Assembly: GCA_945873395.1 (NCBI GenBank)
Contig: CAMCCW010000002.1
Span: 1-52,940, forward strand
Direction: 5' to 3'
Length of the DNA stretch: 52,940 nucleotides
Source: an uncultured Lactobacillus sp.
GTDB taxonomy: Bacteria > Bacillota > Bacilli > Lactobacillales > Lactobacillaceae
In this document: piece after piece, positions 1 to 8,088 of the stretch
Numbering within the stretch: position 1 is the first letter of the stretch
How the letters are laid out: each line of letters begins with the position of its first letter
Made by a program: the position numbers and the translations under genes
Notes under the pieces: generated by a model
The model's input: the letters and a program-made list of their open reading frames with translations, nothing else
The model's database searches: none
What the model was told of the DNA's origin: nothing

Positions 1-2
1 TG

Positions 3-71
3 ATTATTACGGTTGCTATTTTTGCCTTGCTGGCCGTTAGTTACGGATTTTTGACTAAAAAGAAAGATTAA
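3..71 (+). CDS. C-terminal end of a membrane or surface protein (partial, runs off the window start)
   Basis: Open frame IITVAIFALLAVSYGFLTKKKD* : hydrophobic segment followed by a basic tail, ending in TAA at 69-71. Confidence 0.5.
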   Translation: MITVAIFALLAVSYGFLTKKKD

Positions 72-196
72 ATTTTTGCCAAATATGGTGTTCAAATTGC
101 CCCAAAAGAGTTCAAAAATCGTGGGACAAACGGTAAAAAAGACCCTAAATGTCTAAGTTATGAAACCGCGACCAATCGCGTAGTGACGCGGCTTAA

Positions 197-225
197 TTGA
201 ACTTTTTAAATTGATCTACTATACT
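197..225 (+). promoter_or_regulatory. Sigma-A type promoter for a non-coding transcript
   Basis: TTGAAC (197-202), 17-nt spacer, TATACT (220-225). Confidence 0.7.
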
Positions 226-231
226 AAGGGT

Positions 232-543
232 GTGGAAAGAGATCGGCCCTTTGATACGAACATCTTCTCATAATAAACTACTTTGAAGCTAGTTAATTAA
301 AATGACTTTACATGATAATTAACAACACCCCACTCCAGACGAAACACATTAGTTTCCTTGAAAAGTATGTTAGCTAAAAATTAGTGGCCATATCTACAAC
401 CTAAATGATAATAAGCTATAAGGGTTCTTCACAAAAGGCGAAAGAACTGCAGATAGAGACACAATAACGGATCTTGATACAATTAACAGTGACCGATCCT
501 TTCCATGCGGAAGCGCGGAGACATTAAATTGTCTCCGTTTTTT
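232..543 (+). ncRNA. Structured small RNA of unassigned family (~310 nt), possibly 6S-like or a lactobacillus-specific RNA
   Basis: Own promoter; closing helix TGGAAAG-a-GATCGG (233-246) with CCGATC-CTTTCCA (493-505); internal hairpins; intrinsic terminator CGGAGAC..GTCTCCG plus T-run (516-543); no convincing ORF. Confidence 0.6.
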
Positions 544-596
544 AGTTTTAAATAAAATGGAGGTTGGACGGCTTAACGTTCAATCTCCATTTTCAA

Positions 597-610
597 ATTT
601 CCCGGGAAAT
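597..610. promoter_or_regulatory. Noc-binding site (NBS) palindrome
   Basis: ATTTCCCGGGAAAT, identical to the B. subtilis Noc consensus. Confidence 0.75.
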
Positions 611-611
611 C

Positions 612-1601
612 TTATTCTGGGTCAGCTAATGATTTACCGCTTGTTGTGTGCTTAAAGCCATCGAAGGCCTGCTCAATTGTCTGGTATTCGGAGTCGGTCA
701 AAGTGATATCGAGGGCCTTAGCATTGGCCTTTACTTGCTCGGCATGCTTAGCACCCGGAATAACAACTGAAATTAGTGGGTTCTGCATGTACCATGCCAG
801 AACAACCTGAGCAACAGTTGCCTGGTGAGCCTTGGCAATTGGCCGGACAACATCGACCGCCTTAAGAACCTTACTAAAGCGAGGCTCGGTGAAATCGGCA
901 ATCTGGCTACGAATATCGTCAGCCGGGAAGTCAATCTTGTGGTCATACTTCCCCGTCAGCAGGCCAGAAGCTAGTGGGAAGTAAGGGACAAAGCTGATCT
1001 GATGGTCGTGCAGGTAGTCTAGCATCCCCTCGGTTAGGTGATCTTGGTGCAGAAGACTGAACTCGTCCTCCACCACATCGACGTAACCGTCCGCGTTGGC
1101 TTCCTTGATTTGGTCTAGGCTGAAGTTAGAAATTCCGATTGCTCGGATCTTGCCAGCTTCCTTCAATTTCTGCAAGGCACCGACCGCCTCGGCTTTTGGA
1201 GTATCGTGGTCAGGGAAGTGAATGTAAAAGATATCGATGTAGTCGGTCCCCAAGCGTTCCAGACTCTTGTTGACCTGCTCCGTCAGGAATTCCGGTCGGT
1301 TATCGATAACCTGCTCACCAGTGGTAAAGTCCTGAGCACCCTTAGTTGCCAGGACGATCTTGTCACGATCGTATTCCTTCATCACCTCACCAACCAGCTC
1401 TTCGGAATGACCTAACCCATAGACGTAGGCCGTATCAAGCAGGTTGATCCCATTATCTAAGGCGGCGCGGACGAGTTCACGGCCGTCGCTATCCTTGAGG
1501 TCTGGGAAGAGGTTATAACCACCCACGGCGTTGGTTCCAAGGCCGAGTGGGGTTGCTAATACGTCGGAATGGCCAATTTTAACTAAATTTGAGTTTTTCA
1601 T
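612..1601 (-). CDS. Aldo/keto reductase family oxidoreductase
   Basis: LGLGTNAVGG, DTAYVYGLGHSEELVGE, IRAIGISNFS motifs; start moved to MKNSNLV at 1601, preceded by an AGGAGG SD; the supplied ORF start at 1709 is an extension. Confidence 0.9.
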   Translation of the reverse strand: MKNSNLVKIGHSDVLATPLGLGTNAVGGYNLFPDLKDSDGRELVRAALDNGINLLDTAYVYGLGHSEELVGEVMKEYDRDKIVLATKGAQDFTTGEQVIDNRPEFLTEQVNKSLERLGTDYIDIFYIHFPDHDTPKAEAVGALQKLKEAGKIRAIGISNFSLDQIKEANADGYVDVVEDEFSLLHQDHLTEGMLDYLHDHQISFVPYFPLASGLLTGKYDHKIDFPADDIRSQIADFTEPRFSKVLKAVDVVRPIAKAHQATVAQVVLAWYMQNPLISVVIPGAKHAEQVKANAKALDITLTDSEYQTIEQAFDGFKHTTSGKSLADPE

Positions 1602-1620
1602 ATCGTCGTGTCCTCCTTGA

Positions 1621-1634
1621 TTAAAGCGTTTTCT
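1621..1634. promoter_or_regulatory. cre-like (CcpA) site upstream of the aldo/keto reductase
   Basis: AGAAAACGCTTTAA on minus strand, 12/14 to TGWAANCGNTNWCA. Confidence 0.35.
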
Positions 1635-1909
1635 AACGTTGATTATATTATATCTTTTTTTATGCAATAAATGAACAAAATTTCTATTTTGAAATGTAAT
1701 ATTGATCATTTCTTAAAAAACAAGTATAATTATGGTTCCTTGGCAGGGGCGGAGAAATGGTTACTGAAAAAGCATACTATTTCTCTATTCTTTTGTTACT
1801 ATTTGTTAGCGCTTCCATAAAATTGGAAAACTTTGTGAAATAAATTTTTTACTGAGTTTGACCAGTGAATATATAGAAGGTAAAACGTTATAGCGCTTTA
1901 CCAGACGCT

Positions 1910-1923
1910 GTAAACGTCATCAT
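1910..1923. promoter_or_regulatory. cre-like (CcpA) site upstream of nupC
   Basis: TGTAAACGTCATCA, 13/14 to TGWAANCGNTNWCA. Confidence 0.5.
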
Positions 1924-2077
1924 TTCACAAAGAACGTAATAATTTGTGCTTTACAGGGGCGAAAATTTAAGATATTCTAAAGATGTCTTAAATTAGCTCA
2001 CTGAACAAAGCAATTATTCTTTCGATTTGAATGGTCGGGCTAACAAACACATGTATTTTATATTAAGGGGTGTAAAT

Positions 2078-3280
2078 ATGTATCTCGCAATCAATATTAT
2101 TGGTCTGATTGTCTTCCTTGCTATTGGTTGGCTGTTCTCAAAGAACCGCAAGGCCATTAACTGGAAGACGGTCGGGATCATGATTGTCATTAACCTTATC
2201 CTGGCATGGTTCCTGACTGGTTCCGCCGCAGGTCGTGCCGGTGTTAAGGCTGCTGCCGACGGTTTCGTTTGGATCGTTGACGTATCTGCAAAGGGTACGG
2301 TCTTCGCACTGGGTGATTGGTACAATCCGAAGAACTTGAACTTCATCTGTTCTGCATTGATGCCAATCCTGATGATTGTTCCACTGTTCGACATTTTGAC
2401 TTACATCGGTTTCCTGCCATGGATTATTAAGTGGATCGGACGTGGACTTTCATACATCACTGGTCAACCAAAGTTCGAATCTTTCTTCGCTGTTGAAATG
2501 ATGTTCTTAGGGAACACTGAAGTTCTGGCCGTTTCTGGTATGCAGATTCGGAAGATGAGCAAGGAACGTAACTTGACCTTGGCTATGATGTCAATGTCCT
2601 GTGTTACTGCCTCGATTCTTGGATCCTATATTCTGATGATGCCTGGTCAGTACATCCTGACCGCTGTTCCAATCAACATCATGAACGCATTGATTGCGAC
2701 GAGTATGTTGAACCCTGTTCAGGTTGCTCCTGAAGACGATACGATTGAAAAGGTTGGTAATACTGATAACGGTAAGAAGGAACCATTCTTCAGTTTCTTG
2801 GGTGACTCCATCCTAGGTGCTGGTAAGCTGATTCTGATCATTATCGCTAACGTTGTTGCCTTCGTTGCATTGGCTGCCCTGATCGACAAGATCTTAGGTC
2901 TGTTCTGGAAGCCACTGTCACTGGAAAGTATCCTTGGTGTCTGCATGTTCCCATTCTCCTGGCTGCTCGGTCTGCCAGTTCACCAAGCATGGGACTTGGC
3001 ACAAAACATGGGTATGAAGTTAGTTACTAACGAATTCGTTGTTATGGGTAAGGTTACCGGTTCTATTAACCACTACCCAGAACACTTGAAGGCTGTTCTG
3101 ACGGTCTTCGTTACCTCCTTCGCCAACTTTGGTACTTTAGGTATGATTATCGGTGCCTTCAAGGGTCTGGCAAACAAGGAAGATAACGACTACATTGCTC
3201 ACAACATTGGTTACCTGTTACTTTCTGGTATCTTGGTATCGCTGCTGTCTGCTGCCTTCGTCGGTCTGTTCGTTTGGTAA
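2078..3280 (+). CDS. nupC: NupC/CNT-family nucleoside transporter
   Basis: CNT-family sequence (GNTEVLAVSGMQIRKMS, TSFANFGTLGMIIGA); start MYLAINIIG at 2078 with AAGGGG SD. Confidence 0.9.
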   Translation: MYLAINIIGLIVFLAIGWLFSKNRKAINWKTVGIMIVINLILAWFLTGSAAGRAGVKAAADGFVWIVDVSAKGTVFALGDWYNPKNLNFICSALMPILMIVPLFDILTYIGFLPWIIKWIGRGLSYITGQPKFESFFAVEMMFLGNTEVLAVSGMQIRKMSKERNLTLAMMSMSCVTASILGSYILMMPGQYILTAVPINIMNALIATSMLNPVQVAPEDDTIEKVGNTDNGKKEPFFSFLGDSILGAGKLILIIIANVVAFVALAALIDKILGLFWKPLSLESILGVCMFPFSWLLGLPVHQAWDLAQNMGMKLVTNEFVVMGKVTGSINHYPEHLKAVLTVFVTSFANFGTLGMIIGAFKGLANKEDNDYIAHNIGYLLLSGILVSLLSAAFVGLFVW

Positions 3281-3284
3281 AATT

Positions 3285-3314
3285 AAAAAGCAGCTTATGA
3301 AGGCTGCTTTTTTT
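3285..3314 (+). terminator. Rho-independent terminator after nupC
   Basis: AAAAAGCAG..CTGCTTTTTTT hairpin and T-run. Confidence 0.8.
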
Positions 3315-3325
3315 AACCAAAGTTT

Positions 3326-3339
3326 CGTAAACGCTTGCA
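3326..3339. promoter_or_regulatory. cre-like site upstream of the nucleoside hydrolase
   Basis: CGTAAACGCTTGCA, 12/14 to cre. Confidence 0.3.
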
Positions 3340-3360
3340 TTTCTCAAGGAGGAATAGAAT

Positions 3361-4269
3361 ATGACTACTAAGATTATTATGGATACTGACCCAGGTATTG
3401 ATGACGCTGCTGCTTTAACGATGGCGATTAATGACCCATCGATTGATCTGAAACTGGTGACGGCGGTTGCTGGGAATGTTACGGTCGACAAGACCACGGC
3501 CAATGCTTTGAAGATTATTCACTTCTTTGGTAAGGACATTCCAGTAGCGGCTGGTGCAGAACAACCACTGATCAAGCCATTCGAAGATGCTGCTCGGATT
3601 CACGGTGAATCAGGGATGCCCGGCTATGACTTTGGCGATGACTATGGCGAGCCGATTAAGAAGACGGCGGTCGAAGCATTGCATGACGCTATTATGGCCG
3701 AAGATGAAGTCATCCTGGTACCAACTGGTTCTTACACCAACATCGCCCTTCTGTTCAGCGAATATCCAGAAGTAAAGAGCCACATCAAGAAGATCGTGGC
3801 AATGGGTGGTTCCATGTCTGGCGGTAACATGACTAGTGCAGCTGAATTTAACGTCTTTACTGACCCTGATGCTGCCCGGATCATGTACAATGCAGGCATT
3901 CCGATCGTCATGGTTGGCTTGGATGTTACCCTGAAGGCCCTCCTGACTAAGGACACGATCGAAAAGCTTGGTAAGATGAACAAGACTGGTGAAATGCTCC
4001 ATGCCCTGATTACCCACTACAACGATGGGACCGATGAAGGACGGCCAATGCACGACGTTAACACCATCTTTTACCTGCTCCACCCAGAAGCATTTACCAC
4101 CAAGAAGATGTGGGTTGATGTTCAGACTGAAGGCCCGGCCATTGGGGCAACGGTCGGTGACATCCGTGGTGCTTACCATGATGGCAAGACCAACGCAGAG
4201 GTTTGCCTGGATATCGACGCTGAATACTTCAACAAGTGGTTCTTGGATGAAGTCAGCAAGATGAACTAA
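3361..4269 (+). CDS. rihC: Ribonucleoside hydrolase (IunH/Rih family)
   Basis: N-terminal Ca-binding motif DTDPGIDDAAAL; MGGSMSGGNMTSAAEFNVFTDPDAA. Confidence 0.92.
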   Translation: MTTKIIMDTDPGIDDAAALTMAINDPSIDLKLVTAVAGNVTVDKTTANALKIIHFFGKDIPVAAGAEQPLIKPFEDAARIHGESGMPGYDFGDDYGEPIKKTAVEALHDAIMAEDEVILVPTGSYTNIALLFSEYPEVKSHIKKIVAMGGSMSGGNMTSAAEFNVFTDPDAARIMYNAGIPIVMVGLDVTLKALLTKDTIEKLGKMNKTGEMLHALITHYNDGTDEGRPMHDVNTIFYLLHPEAFTTKKMWVDVQTEGPAIGATVGDIRGAYHDGKTNAEVCLDIDAEYFNKWFLDEVSKMN

Positions 4270-4286
4270 AAAGATAATTGTGAGAG

Positions 4287-4327
4287 CATGACAGAAGTCG
4301 TAAACGACTTCTGTCATGTTCTTTTTT
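4287..4327 (+). terminator. Rho-independent terminator after the nucleoside hydrolase
   Basis: CATGACAGAAGTCG taaa CGACTTCTGTCATG then T-rich. Confidence 0.9.
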
Positions 4328-4332
4328 GTCGT

Positions 4333-4346
4333 ATTTCCCGGGAAAT
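4333..4346. promoter_or_regulatory. Noc-binding site (NBS) palindrome upstream of rsmG-noc-parAB
   Basis: ATTTCCCGGGAAAT perfect palindrome. Confidence 0.8.
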
Positions 4347-4374
4347 ATTATTGCTAGGCAGTGAGCGCTGGCAG

Positions 4375-4403
4375 TTGAAAGTAGGGCGCTTTTACGGTAC
4401 AGT
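4375..4403 (+). promoter_or_regulatory. Promoter of the rsmG-noc-parA-parB operon
   Basis: TTGAAA (4375-4380), 17-nt spacer, TACAGT (4398-4403). Confidence 0.6.
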
Positions 4404-4413
4404 AGTAGGGTAA

Positions 4414-4437
4414 CGTGAAACAATTTGCTGTTTCACG
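4414..4437. repeat. 9-bp inverted repeat (parS half-site-like) at the predicted mRNA 5' end
   Basis: CGTGAAACA-ATTTGC-TGTTTCACG. Confidence 0.7.
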
Positions 4438-4450
4438 AAAGGAGGATCTA

Positions 4451-5176
4451 ATGAATCCAGAACAATTTCAACAGGCGTTAGCGGATCACGGTATCACGCT
4501 GACTGCTAAACAATTAGAGCAATTTGCAACCTACTATCGGATGCTAGTTGAGAGTAATAAGCATGTTAACCTAACACGAATCACCGCCCAGGACGAGGTC
4601 TACCTGAAGCACTTTTATGACTCCATTACTGGAGCGCTGGCCGAGCCCCGGCTGCAGACTGAGCGCCTAACTTTATGTGATATCGGTGCTGGTGCTGGCT
4701 TCCCATCGTTACCACTAAAGATTGCTTTCCCACAACTCAAGGTGACGATTGTGGATTCACTCAATAAACGGATTGCATTTCTTGAAGCGCTGGTTACCGA
4801 GCTGGGATTGACCGACGTGGAATTGGTTCATGATCGGGCTGAGACCTTTAGTGCTAAGAAGAGTGCTCACCGAGAACAATTCGACGTAGTAACAGCTCGG
4901 GCAGTAGCACGACTGGCGGTCCTGAGTGAATTGTGTCTGCCGGCGGCTAAAGTTGGCGGTGAATTTATTGCTTACAAAGCCCTAGCAGCACCAGAAGAGT
5001 TACATGATGCTACTAAGGCAATTGCTAAGCTTGGTGGTCAGGTTCGACAAACGGTGAAATTGACGCTGCCGGGGACAGATGAGGAACGTAACATTATCCT
5101 GATCGATAAGACGGCGCCAACACCACAGAAATATCCACGGCGGCCGGGATTGCCGAACAAGAAGCCAATTCAATAG
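4451..5176 (+). CDS. rsmG: 16S rRNA (guanine(527)-N(7))-methyltransferase RsmG
   Basis: DIGAGAGFPSLPLKIAFP, VTARAVA motifs; start at 4451 after AAAGGAGG. Confidence 0.95.
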   Translation: MNPEQFQQALADHGITLTAKQLEQFATYYRMLVESNKHVNLTRITAQDEVYLKHFYDSITGALAEPRLQTERLTLCDIGAGAGFPSLPLKIAFPQLKVTIVDSLNKRIAFLEALVTELGLTDVELVHDRAETFSAKKSAHREQFDVVTARAVARLAVLSELCLPAAKVGGEFIAYKALAAPEELHDATKAIAKLGGQVRQTVKLTLPGTDEERNIILIDKTAPTPQKYPRRPGLPNKKPIQ

Positions 5177-5193
5177 CGTCAGGGGGAGAGAGT

Positions 5194-6141
5194 ATGGCAT
5201 TTTCACTATTTAACTTTGGTAAAAGTGATTCAAATAATAAGAATAAGGTTGTCGATATTAAGCTAGACCAGATTATTCCTAACCGTTACCAGCCGCGGAA
5301 GGTCTTTAACCAGGATGAAATTCGTGAGTTGGCCCACACAATTGAAGAACACGGTTTGCTGCAGCCAATCGTCCTTCGGGAATACGAGCCGGCAAAGTAC
5401 GAGATCATTGCTGGTGAACGGCGTTATCGGGCAATGAAGATGCTGGGCTGGGAGACGACTCCGGCCATCCTTAGAAAGATGACGGATGAGGAATCGGCAT
5501 CGCTGGCGCTGATTGAAAACCTTCAACGGGCTCAACTGAGTTCCGTGGAAGAGGCCCAGGCTTATCGGCAGTTGATGGACCTTAACCACCTGACCCAGGC
5601 GGCTCTCGCTAAGGGAATGGGGAAGAGTCAGTCCTTTGTTGCCAATAAGTTACGTCTGCTTAAGTTAATCACGCCTGTTCAGACGGCGATTCTTGATCAC
5701 CGGATCTCTGAGCGGCATGGGCGGGCATTGCTTGACCTGGATGAGAAACAGCAGCGGACCATGCTGATGCGGATCGTCAACGAGCACCTGACAGTGCGGC
5801 AAACGGAGGATGAGGTTGCCAAGGTCCTCGGCCGGCCAGTACCATCAGAAGTTGCTAAGCAGAAGAAACTTGCCAAGGAACAGGTAACAATGGCGACTGC
5901 TCCAACAAGCTCAGCCACTGAAGCCGCTAATAAGCCGGCCAAAAAGACCAAGAAGAAATCAACAAGGAAGAGTAAGTCAACGGCCAAGACGAACGCTAAG
6001 ATTGCTGATGGACGCTTGGCATTGAATACGATTAAGAAATCAATCAAGATGGCAACGGAAAATGGCTTTAAGGTTAACACCCGTGAAAAGGAAACGGGGA
6101 GTGCCTACCAGCTGACCATCGAGATTCCAAAGGAGCAGTAA
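5194..6141 (+). CDS. noc: Nucleoid occlusion protein Noc (ParB/RepB/Spo0J family)
   Basis: ParB-fold with IAGERRYRAMK, HTH (TQAALAKGMGKSQSFVANKLRLLKL), adjacent to rsmG and parAB; N-terminus MAFSLFNFGK resembles an amphipathic helix. Confidence 0.9.
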   Translation: MAFSLFNFGKSDSNNKNKVVDIKLDQIIPNRYQPRKVFNQDEIRELAHTIEEHGLLQPIVLREYEPAKYEIIAGERRYRAMKMLGWETTPAILRKMTDEESASLALIENLQRAQLSSVEEAQAYRQLMDLNHLTQAALAKGMGKSQSFVANKLRLLKLITPVQTAILDHRISERHGRALLDLDEKQQRTMLMRIVNEHLTVRQTEDEVAKVLGRPVPSEVAKQKKLAKEQVTMATAPTSSATEAANKPAKKTKKKSTRKSKSTAKTNAKIADGRLALNTIKKSIKMATENGFKVNTREKETGSAYQLTIEIPKEQ

Positions 6142-6153
6142 GGAGGCAATAGG

Positions 6154-6927
6154 ATGGGCGCAGTAATTGCGTTAGCAAACCAAAAAGGTGGCGTTGGTAA
6201 GACCACGACCAGTGTAAATCTGGGCGCCTGCCTTGCTGACCTGGGAAAGCGGGTATTGTTAATCGATCTTGATCCTCAGGGGAACGCCACCAGCGGCCTG
6301 GGAATTGAAAAAAGGCAGATTGAAAAGAGTATCTACGATGTCCTAATCGATGAAGATACGATGCTCAAAGACGTTATTAAGCCCTCTAGTCATCCGGGCC
6401 TCGATATTGCCCCGACGACGATTGCCCTCTCGGGAGCAGAAGTCGAACTGACTAATTTGATGGCGCGGGAGACCCGGTTGAAGGACTCCTTTGGGACGAT
6501 TAGGGATGATTACGACTTCATCTTGATTGACTGTCCGCCATCGCTGGGGTTGCTGACGATCAATGCCTTTACGGCGGCTGACTCGGTCTTGATTCCGGTC
6601 CAGAGTGAATACTATGCGCTGGAAGGGTTGAGTCAGTTACAGAACACGATCAACCTGGTTAAACGTCACTTCAACCCGCGGATGAAGGTCGAGGGGGTCT
6701 TACTGACGATGTACGACAAGCGGACCAACCTTGGTCAACAGGTCAATGCGGAGGTCCGGAAAGCCTTTGGCGACCGTGTCTATGAGACGGTGATCCCCCG
6801 GAATGTGCGGCTGTCGGAGGCCCCAAGCCATGGATTGGCAATCGTCGACTACGATAAACGGTCGACGGGAGCCCACGTGTATGAACAACTAGCAAAGGAA
6901 GTGTTGGCAAAACATGGCAAAGCGTAA
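6154..6927 (+). CDS. parA: ParA/Soj chromosome segregation ATPase
   Basis: Deviant Walker A NQKGGVGKTTTSVNLG. Confidence 0.95.
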   Translation: MGAVIALANQKGGVGKTTTSVNLGACLADLGKRVLLIDLDPQGNATSGLGIEKRQIEKSIYDVLIDEDTMLKDVIKPSSHPGLDIAPTTIALSGAEVELTNLMARETRLKDSFGTIRDDYDFILIDCPPSLGLLTINAFTAADSVLIPVQSEYYALEGLSQLQNTINLVKRHFNPRMKVEGVLLTMYDKRTNLGQQVNAEVRKAFGDRVYETVIPRNVRLSEAPSHGLAIVDYDKRSTGAHVYEQLAKEVLAKHGKA

Positions 6928-7801
6928 AACAGGCGCCCTGGGTCGTGGAATTGAGGCCCTCTTTGAGGAAAACACTATTGCGCCCCCGGACGAGGGTGAA
7001 CAGGTCCGAGATATTAAGCTGACGGCCATCCGGGCCAACCCTTACCAGCCTCGGCGGACCTTTGATCAAGCCGCACTGAAGGAGCTGGCTGCCTCAATAG
7101 AGAAGTCAGGAGTTTTCCAGCCGATTATTTTGCGGCAACCTGATCCGCAGCTGGAACGCTATGAGTTGGTAGCCGGCGAACGTCGCTTCCGGGCATCCAA
7201 GCTGGCTAAGCAGTCGACAATTCCCGCAATTGTCCGGACAATGAGTGACGAACAGATGATGGAAATTGCTGTCTTGGAAAACCTGCAACGGGAGGATCTG
7301 ACGCCTCTTGAAGAGGCCCAGGCCTACCAAACCTTAATGGAAAAACTATCACTGACTCAAGCCCAGGTTGCGGCTAAACTCGGCAAGAGTCGGCCATATA
7401 TTGCCAACTACCTGCGCTTACTAGGGCTGCCTGCGCCAATCAAGGAGGCTTTAAACGCCGGCAAGCTGTCGATGGGGCAGGCCCGGACGATTCTCGGACT
7501 GAAGAACAAGCGTCAGTTGACTCAGCTGGCTAACCGGGCGGTGAAGCAGAATCTGACGGTTCGACAGTTGGAAAAGATCGTTGCTCAGATGAATGGGACT
7601 GCTAAGGAGAAGGACCAGCATAAGCGACAACGCAAGCCAGTCTACATTCGGGAGGCTGAGAACCAGCTCCAGAGTAAGTTTGGTACTAAGGTTGCGGTTT
7701 CCCAGAGCCGGAAGCGCGGCAGCGGGAAGATCGAGATTCCGTATAACTCAAACGATGATTTGACCAGGATCTTGGAACTGCTTGATATTTCACTCGATTA
7801 G
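6914..7801 (+). CDS. parB: ParB/Spo0J chromosome partitioning protein
   Basis: MAKRKTGALGRGIEALF, VAGERRFRASK; overlaps parA by 14 nt. Confidence 0.95.
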   Translation: MAKRKTGALGRGIEALFEENTIAPPDEGEQVRDIKLTAIRANPYQPRRTFDQAALKELAASIEKSGVFQPIILRQPDPQLERYELVAGERRFRASKLAKQSTIPAIVRTMSDEQMMEIAVLENLQREDLTPLEEAQAYQTLMEKLSLTQAQVAAKLGKSRPYIANYLRLLGLPAPIKEALNAGKLSMGQARTILGLKNKRQLTQLANRAVKQNLTVRQLEKIVAQMNGTAKEKDQHKRQRKPVYIREAENQLQSKFGTKVAVSQSRKRGSGKIEIPYNSNDDLTRILELLDISLD

Positions 7802-7812
7802 GAGGGATGACA

Positions 7813-8010
7813 ATGGCAAGTTATGATAAAGGCGATATCGTGATGATGAAGAAGGCCCACCCGTGCGGCAGTAACCGCTGGGAAATTACCCGGGTGGGGG
7901 CCGATATCAAGATTCAATGCCAAGGCTGTGGTCATGTTGTGATGATGACCCGGCAAAAGTTCGATAAGGGCCTCAAGAAGGTCATTGAAAAAGCCCACTC
8001 GGCAGAATAA
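7813..8010 (+). CDS. DUF951 family protein
   Basis: YDKGDIVMMKKAHPCGSNRWEITRVGADIKIQCQGCGHVVMMTR; adjacent to ychF. Confidence 0.85.
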   Translation: MASYDKGDIVMMKKAHPCGSNRWEITRVGADIKIQCQGCGHVVMMTRQKFDKGLKKVIEKAHSAE

Positions 8011-8088
8011 ATCCGGATAAAGTGGTCACAAATCAAGCAAGATAGCTTAAAATAAAAAAGATTAACGAAAAAGGAAAGTGAATTATTC

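Noticed and set aside
232-543. Considered RNase P RNA, tmRNA or SRP RNA for the structured transcript
   Set aside because: No GAGGAAAGTCC-type RNase P core, no CCA-ending tRNA-like domain or tag ORF, and no SRP GGAAGCAGCC-type motif was found; left as unassigned ncRNA.
1602-1709. N-terminal extension of the aldo/keto reductase ORF
   Set aside because: Sequence is AT-rich and not family-like; an SD-preceded ATG at 1601 fits the conserved start.
3610-4317. 235-aa minus-strand ORF opposite the nucleoside hydrolase
   Set aside because: Runs through the terminator hairpin and is fully antisense to a clear gene.
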